DNA of 64,000 nucleotides from NCBI RefSeq assembly GCF_006440675.2, contig NZ_CP083951.1:1893501-1957500 (forward strand), written 5' to 3'. This stretch comes from Mesorhizobium sp. B2-8-5 (GTDB taxonomy: Bacteria > Pseudomonadota > Alphaproteobacteria > Rhizobiales > Rhizobiaceae). Of the stretch, positions 59,836 through 64,000 are shown one piece after another (positions within the stretch are counted from its first letter, which is position 1; each line of letters begins with the position of its first letter). Made by a program: the position numbers and the translations under genes. The notes below the pieces were generated by a model that saw only the letters and a program-made list of their open reading frames with translations, made no database searches and was not told where the DNA came from.

Positions 59836-61020
59836 TCATCTCGAAAATCCGGGCGGCATGTTTTTCCAAGGCACGCCTTTGCGGCCCATTTTGTAGCCTT
59901 TCTCGAACAGCGCCCGCATGTATTTGTTCTCGAACGGAGTTTTTGGCTCGTCGGTGAAGTCTACCGGAACGTCTATGAAGTTGTAGGCGATGCCGTCGCG
60001 CTTGGAGATGGCGTAGAGCCGGTAGAGATCGCCGATCCCTTGCGTCTTGATAAGGGAGGAGACTGCCTTTTCCGCGATATCTGGCAGCGTGGCCTTCACC
60101 ACAGAAGGTTCCGGCGTCGTCCTGCCGTTGCGGATGATATAGATGCGAGCCTTGACCCGTGCATGGAACGCGTGATCGAGCTCGCGCAGGCTCAAGCCAG
60201 CAGGCATGAGAAACACCTGATTGGTGGTGCCGCCATCAACGTGCATTTCGTGGTAAGACTTGCCCCCAGCGGTCACTTTCAGCTCGACCGGAGGGAAAAT
60301 GCCGGGAATGGCGGTGGAGGCCAGGATAACCTGCTTGAAGAGCTTCAGCCGGTCCGGCCGATGGCTCGCCGCGATCGCGCCCATATCCCAAATCACCGGC
60401 CGATCCGCATCAAGGTTGGTCGTTCCGATGAAGAGGCGCCGTCCCTTGCCGGTTTCTCGGGCGATCTGATCGAGCATTTCCTCGGTGACTTCTTCGTCCA
60501 GCATTTTGGCAAGGGGGGCGTTGCTGGTGAACGATGCACTCGACAGCACGCCGAGGAAGCTGTGCTCGGTATAGATGTTGGCGTCCTTGATTGTAGTGAA
60601 GGCATGCTTCAAGCGATCGTCATAGGTCGGGCCAAGGAATGCGAAGGGCGCGATCAACGATCCGGTGCTGATTCCGGTGACGATGTCGAACCTTGGCCTG
60701 GTCCCAGCCTTGGTCCAGCCGGCGAGAATTCCGGCGCCGAAGGCGCCGCTGCTGCCACCGCCTGAAATCGTAAGCGCGTCGAGTTCCCGCAGCTTGATCG
60801 ACGGATCGGCCTTTGCCGCCTGAATTCTCTCGTCGCGGAATGCGATGAGACGATCGGGCGGAAAACTTTCGTCGGAATCGCCCCAGACGCGTATGTCGCT
60901 GGGATAGCCACTCACTTGGGCCGCAGCCATGCGTTCCGTCGGCACGCCATCGCGTGGATAGGCAGCGATGCAGCCTGTAAGCTGAATTGCGCACAGGCCA
61001 AGCAGGGTGATCCTCAGCAT
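59836..61020 (-). CDS. Patatin-like phospholipase, lipoprotein
   Basis: The ATG at 61020 is preferred because AGGAG lies 10-14 bases upstream; a TTG at 61053 overlapping the previous stop is the alternative. The 394-residue protein has a lipoprotein signal (MLRITLLGLCAIQLTGC), so it should be lipid-anchored. The patatin domain has the oxyanion-hole loop SGGGSSGAFGAG, the nucleophile in GISTGS, and the dyad Asp in HVDGGTTN. Patatins hydrolyse acyl esters of phospholipids or lipids. The export signal argues against a cytoplasmic CapV-type defence effector. It is the last gene of the operon with an RND pump and a small membrane protein. Confidence 0.92.
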   Translation of the reverse strand: MLRITLLGLCAIQLTGCIAAYPRDGVPTERMAAAQVSGYPSDIRVWGDSDESFPPDRLIAFRDERIQAAKADPSIKLRELDALTISGGGSSGAFGAGILAGWTKAGTRPRFDIVTGISTGSLIAPFAFLGPTYDDRLKHAFTTIKDANIYTEHSFLGVLSSASFTSNAPLAKMLDEEVTEEMLDQIARETGKGRRLFIGTTNLDADRPVIWDMGAIAASHRPDRLKLFKQVILASTAIPGIFPPVELKVTAGGKSYHEMHVDGGTTNQVFLMPAGLSLRELDHAFHARVKARIYIIRNGRTTPEPSVVKATLPDIAEKAVSSLIKTQGIGDLYRLYAISKRDGIAYNFIDVPVDFTDEPKTPFENKYMRALFEKGYKMGRKGVPWKNMPPGFSR

Positions 61021-61049
61021 AGCTTTCAAGCTCCTGACTCGGTTTCTTT

Positions 61050-61646
61050 TCAAGCTAAGGCGAAGCTACGGAAAAGCTGTTCGCCTCCAAGGACGGCGAA
61101 GGAGACGACGGTCATCAGCAGGGCACGATGGAAGCGCGCCTGTTTGATCTCTCTCACGCGTGAGGTTTTCAGCAATTCAGCCGATACCACCGAGGTCCAA
61201 TCGGATTGCAGGGCCAAGTGAACCAGTTCGCGCACATCGGCGAAAAATTTGGGGTCCACATGGTAGACGGGCGGGATAGCGCAGGCACCGGCTATTTTGC
61301 GGTTGAGTTCCTTGTCCGCTCGCTTTCGGCTCGGATAGAGCACTTGTCCGAACTGCACGATGGGCATGATGACGATCCCCCAGACCGCCACGTAGAACAG
61401 CGGTCCGAGTGGAGCGTGCGACGGCAGCAGATCACCAAATCGCAGGATCAGGTTGAGGGCGAGGATGTAGCCCACGCCCACGATCTGAGCCTTGGTGTCG
61501 TAGGAACGCGCGACCGACTGCGCCTCCTGCAGCGCCGCGGACAACATCTTCTCGACATATTGGCGCGTGGTCCCGTCGGGTTCTGCGCACATGGCGGCGT
61601 CGGTCGCCAGAAAGCGGTCAAGGAGAGTGGGGCGTGTTTCCAGCAT
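61050..61646 (-). CDS. Membrane protein with Pycsar-effector-like (PycTM) layout
   Basis: The ATG at 61646 follows AAGGAGACAGCC. The 198 residues contain a helix with ARSYDTKAQIVGVGYILALN, a second membrane span PLFYVAVWGIVIMPIVQFGQ, then a soluble helical stretch, and a final span ALLMTVVSFAVLGGEQLF. The Asp-Thr-Lys-Ala just before the first span and the two-plus-one helix layout resemble the PycTM (Pycsar effector TM) family. However, no cyclase gene is nearby, so a defence role is unsupported. It is 14 bases after the RND gene and 29 bases before the patatin gene, so it is in one operon with them. Function unknown. Confidence 0.7.
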   Translation of the reverse strand: MLETRPTLLDRFLATDAAMCAEPDGTTRQYVEKMLSAALQEAQSVARSYDTKAQIVGVGYILALNLILRFGDLLPSHAPLGPLFYVAVWGIVIMPIVQFGQVLYPSRKRADKELNRKIAGACAIPPVYHVDPKFFADVRELVHLALQSDWTSVVSAELLKTSRVREIKQARFHRALLMTVVSFAVLGGEQLFRSFALA

Positions 61647-61660
61647 GGCTGTCTCCTTTC

Positions 61661-64000
61661 TCAGTCCGACAGGGCCAGGATCGGGATTGCACCGACGCTT
61701 GGCTCAGGTGCTGCCGATGGCTCGTCGCTTTCCCGGATCCGGTTCACCGCCACATAAAGAGCCGGCAGGAAAACCAGCGTCAGCATGGTTGCGACGGCGA
61801 GTCCGCCGACGATGGCGTAGGCCATCGGCCCCCAGAAGACGTCATGCATGATCGGGATCATGCCGAGGATTGCTGCGGCCGCGGTGAGCATGATCGGCCG
61901 GAACCGGTGGACGGTCGCGTCGATCACCGCCTTCCATGGTTCGACCCCCTGGGCCCGCTCATGCTCGATCTGGTGCACCAGGATTACTGAGTTGCGGATG
62001 ATCATGCCGGCGAGCGCAATGATGCCGAGCGTGGCGATGAAGCCCATCGGCGTGCTGGTCGTCAGCAGCGCGATGGCAACTCCGATGAGCCCGAGAGGCG
62101 CCACGCTGATGACCATGGCCACCTGTCGGAAGCTCCCGAGCTGGACCATCAAAACTGTAAGCATCAGGTTGATCATCAGCGGGAACTGGGCCAGCAGGGC
62201 GGCGTTGCTGAGCGCGGTCTTTTCCACCGTGCCGCCGGTCTCGATCGATGTTTCCGCCGGCATCGACTTGGAAAGCGTGTCCAGCGCAGCGGCAACGTGC
62301 TGGTGAACGAAGGCCGGCTGCAGCCCCGGCCGCGGCTGTGCCTGCACTGTGATCGTGGGCAGGCGTTGGCGCCTCCAGACATACCCTTCATCGAGTTCGT
62401 ATTTGAAATCGGCGAGCTCGCGCAACGGAACGGATGCGCCGGTCGGCGTGGTGATCTGAAGGTGGCGCAGCGCCTCGATAGTGGAACGCTCGTCGTTCTG
62501 GGCGCGTGCGACCACGTCGACCAGGTAGATGGAATCGCGCAGTTGCGTGACCGTCGAGCCGTTGAGCACCCGGTTGAGCGCCTGGGAGAGCTGTTCGGAG
62601 CTGAGCCCCGCCTGCCGGACGCGGTCCTGGTCGACGACGATGCGCAGCGTCTTGTTCTTCTCGCCCCAGTCGAAGTTGATGGTCTGGACGAGCGCGGAAG
62701 CCCGCAGGATATCGGCAACCTGCTCGCCATACTTCCTGGCATCCTCGGGAGTAGGCGCGCTCACCCGGTACTGCACTGGCCAGCCGACCGGCGGGCCCAG
62801 TTCCAGGCGCGAAATGCGCACGGTCACGTCCGGAAAATTATCGGCGAACAGCGCCTGCAGTTTGGCCTGCACACGATCGCGCGCCCGAAGATCCTTGGCG
62901 ACGACCACTGTCTCGGCCATGAAGTCGTTGTCGAGCTGCACATCCAGAGGCAGGTAGAACCGGATGGCGCCGCCACCGACATAAGAGGAGAAGCGCTCGA
63001 TATCGGCGTCGCCAGCAAGTGCCTTCTCCAACCGTTCCGTTTGCGTCTCCGTAACGGTGATCGAGGCATTCTTGGGCAGCGTCATCGTCACCAGCAGCTC
63101 AGGCCGGTTGGAGGCCGGGAAGAACTGTTGCTGGACGAAGCCCATGCCGTAAAGTGAGGCGCCAAAAGCAATGAGGGACGCGGCGATGGTGAGAAAACGG
63201 TGCCGCATGGTGAACGCCAGCAGACGCCGGAATAGCCGCATGAGTGGCCCTGGCTCCGCCGTCCCGTGCGCTTTCATGTGTGCGGGCAAGAGGGTCAGCC
63301 CGAGCACTGGCGCGAAGATGACCGCCACAAACCATGAAGCGATGAGCGCCACGCCTATGACGGCAAACAGCGAGAAGGTGTATTGCCCGGTATTGTTGTC
63401 CGCGAACCCGATCGGCAGGAAGCCGAGCAGCGTGATCAGTGTTCCGGTCAGCATCGGGAAGGCGGTGGACGTGTAGGCAAAGGTCGCTGCCTTGATCTTC
63501 GGCATGCCTTCTTCGATCTTGGAGATCATCATCTCGATCGTGATCATAGCGTCATCGACCAGAAGGCCGAGCGCGATGATGAGCGCACCAAGCGAAATGC
63601 GCTGCAGGCTGATGCCCGACGCTTCCATGAATGCGAAGACGATGGCAAGGACAAGCGGGATGGACAGCGCGACCACCAGGCCGGCGCGCAGACCGAGGCT
63701 GAGGAAGCTCACGACGAGCACGATTGCGACCGCTTCGAGAAGCGCCTTGGTGAATTCGCCGATCGCCTCACGCACGACCTCAGGCTGGTCCGATACCAGA
63801 TTGAGTTCGATGCCGACCGGGAAGCGCTGTTTCAGCCGCTCCGCCACCGCATGAAGTCCCTTGCCGAAGTCGAGGTTGTTGCCGCCGTCGCGCATGTTGA
63901 TGCCAATCCCGATGGCCGGCTTGCCGTTGACGCGAAACATCTTGCTGGGCGGATCGCTATAGCCGCGCTGCACCTCGGCGATGTCGGAAAGCTTGTAGAA
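61661..64000 (-). CDS. RND-family efflux transporter permease, 5' end beyond window
   Basis: The last about 780 residues of a protein that should be about 1030-1050 long are present; the start is off the right edge. Typical HAE1/AcrB-type features are VALSIPLVLAIVFAFMEASG, the TM4 proton-relay region GALIIALGLLVDDAMITIEM, SWFVAVIFAPVLGLTLLPA, and the C-terminal PIMHDVFWGPMAYAIVGGLA followed by TMLTLVFLPALYVAVNRI. It should pump lipophilic or amphiphilic compounds out together with a membrane fusion protein, probably encoded just outside the window. It shares an operon with the membrane and patatin genes downstream. Confidence 0.94.
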   Translation of the reverse strand, partial: FYKLSDIAEVQRGYSDPPSKMFRVNGKPAIGIGINMRDGGNNLDFGKGLHAVAERLKQRFPVGIELNLVSDQPEVVREAIGEFTKALLEAVAIVLVVSFLSLGLRAGLVVALSIPLVLAIVFAFMEASGISLQRISLGALIIALGLLVDDAMITIEMMISKIEEGMPKIKAATFAYTSTAFPMLTGTLITLLGFLPIGFADNNTGQYTFSLFAVIGVALIASWFVAVIFAPVLGLTLLPAHMKAHGTAEPGPLMRLFRRLLAFTMRHRFLTIAASLIAFGASLYGMGFVQQQFFPASNRPELLVTMTLPKNASITVTETQTERLEKALAGDADIERFSSYVGGGAIRFYLPLDVQLDNDFMAETVVVAKDLRARDRVQAKLQALFADNFPDVTVRISRLELGPPVGWPVQYRVSAPTPEDARKYGEQVADILRASALVQTINFDWGEKNKTLRIVVDQDRVRQAGLSSEQLSQALNRVLNGSTVTQLRDSIYLVDVVARAQNDERSTIEALRHLQITTPTGASVPLRELADFKYELDEGYVWRRQRLPTITVQAQPRPGLQPAFVHQHVAAALDTLSKSMPAETSIETGGTVEKTALSNAALLAQFPLMINLMLTVLMVQLGSFRQVAMVISVAPLGLIGVAIALLTTSTPMGFIATLGIIALAGMIIRNSVILVHQIEHERAQGVEPWKAVIDATVHRFRPIMLTAAAAILGMIPIMHDVFWGPMAYAIVGGLAVATMLTLVFLPALYVAVNRIRESDEPSAAPEPSVGAIPILALSD

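Noticed and set aside
59487..59896. Several overlapping short plus-strand frames after the transporter fusion
   Set aside because: None has a ribosome-binding site or recognisable protein character, and they overlap one another in different frames.
59836..61646. CBASS or Pycsar defence system (patatin plus PycTM-like protein)
   Set aside because: No nucleotide cyclase or Cap-type genes are present, and the patatin has a lipoprotein signal peptide. Only the family resemblance is reported.

Overview
The window is chromosomal DNA of an alphaproteobacterium of the order Hyphomicrobiales, most likely a Mesorhizobium-like rhizobium. The basis is the high-GC coding bias, closely packed operons with 4-base ATGA/GTGA overlaps, a MucR/Ros-type regulator, FnrN-type sequence and several palindromic intergenic repeat families typical of rhizobia. 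No rRNA, tRNA, CRISPR array, transposase or integrase gene was seen.

Layout. 1-1794: minus-strand start of a kdp potassium-uptake operon (26-residue microprotein, kdpF, kdpA running off the left edge). 2.1-8.6 kb: a membrane protein of unknown function, then a minus-strand operon (NMT1/SsuA-type ABC transporter, Gfo/Idh oxidoreductase, amidase) with a divergent RpiR regulator (8.9-9.8 kb). 10-14.3 kb: flavin monooxygenase, amidohydrolase, RidA and an NTF2-like protein. 14.3-15.4 kb: repeat-rich DNA and a small protein; 15.4-16.9 kb: a HerA-like ATPase. 17.6-25.6 kb: a type I secretion locus in which a 1644-residue VCBS/RTX adhesin carries 11 nearly identical 303-bp repeats, followed by its ABC exporter and membrane fusion protein. 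25.6-26.0 kb: a deletion scar joining the 5' end of an fnr-like gene to the 3' end of an ABC ATPase gene. 26.0-28.8 kb: MucR-like regulator, DUF6502 and DUF5666 proteins, with a recurring 17-bp palindromic motif.

29.3-38.5 kb is a complete assimilatory nitrate module: nasT (ANTAR antiterminator), nasS (nitrate sensor), a leader with a sigma-54 promoter, a two-hexaloop ANTAR-type RNA and a terminator, then a 56-residue membrane peptide, a nitrate transporter, nirB, nirD and nitrate reductase. 38.5-49.1 kb: a polyol/sugar catabolic locus (ribose-type ABC transporter, TIM-barrel isomerase, mannitol-dehydrogenase family enzyme, SDR, RpiR regulator, divergent Gfo/Idh protein). 49.3-53.1 kb: small proteins, an orphan nuoD, an AlkB-like dioxygenase and a KTSC protein.

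53.1-59.5 kb is the most unusual part: a hybrid kinase with four GAF domains, an HPt protein, and a response regulator fused to an EamA (DMT) membrane transporter, the block being bracketed by 24-bp direct repeats whose first 12 bases match the reverse complement of a typical tRNA-Ser 3' end. This looks like a phosphorelay ending directly on a transporter. 59.8-64 kb: a minus-strand operon of an RND efflux pump (running off the right edge), a small membrane protein reminiscent of Pycsar TM effectors, and a patatin-like lipoprotein.
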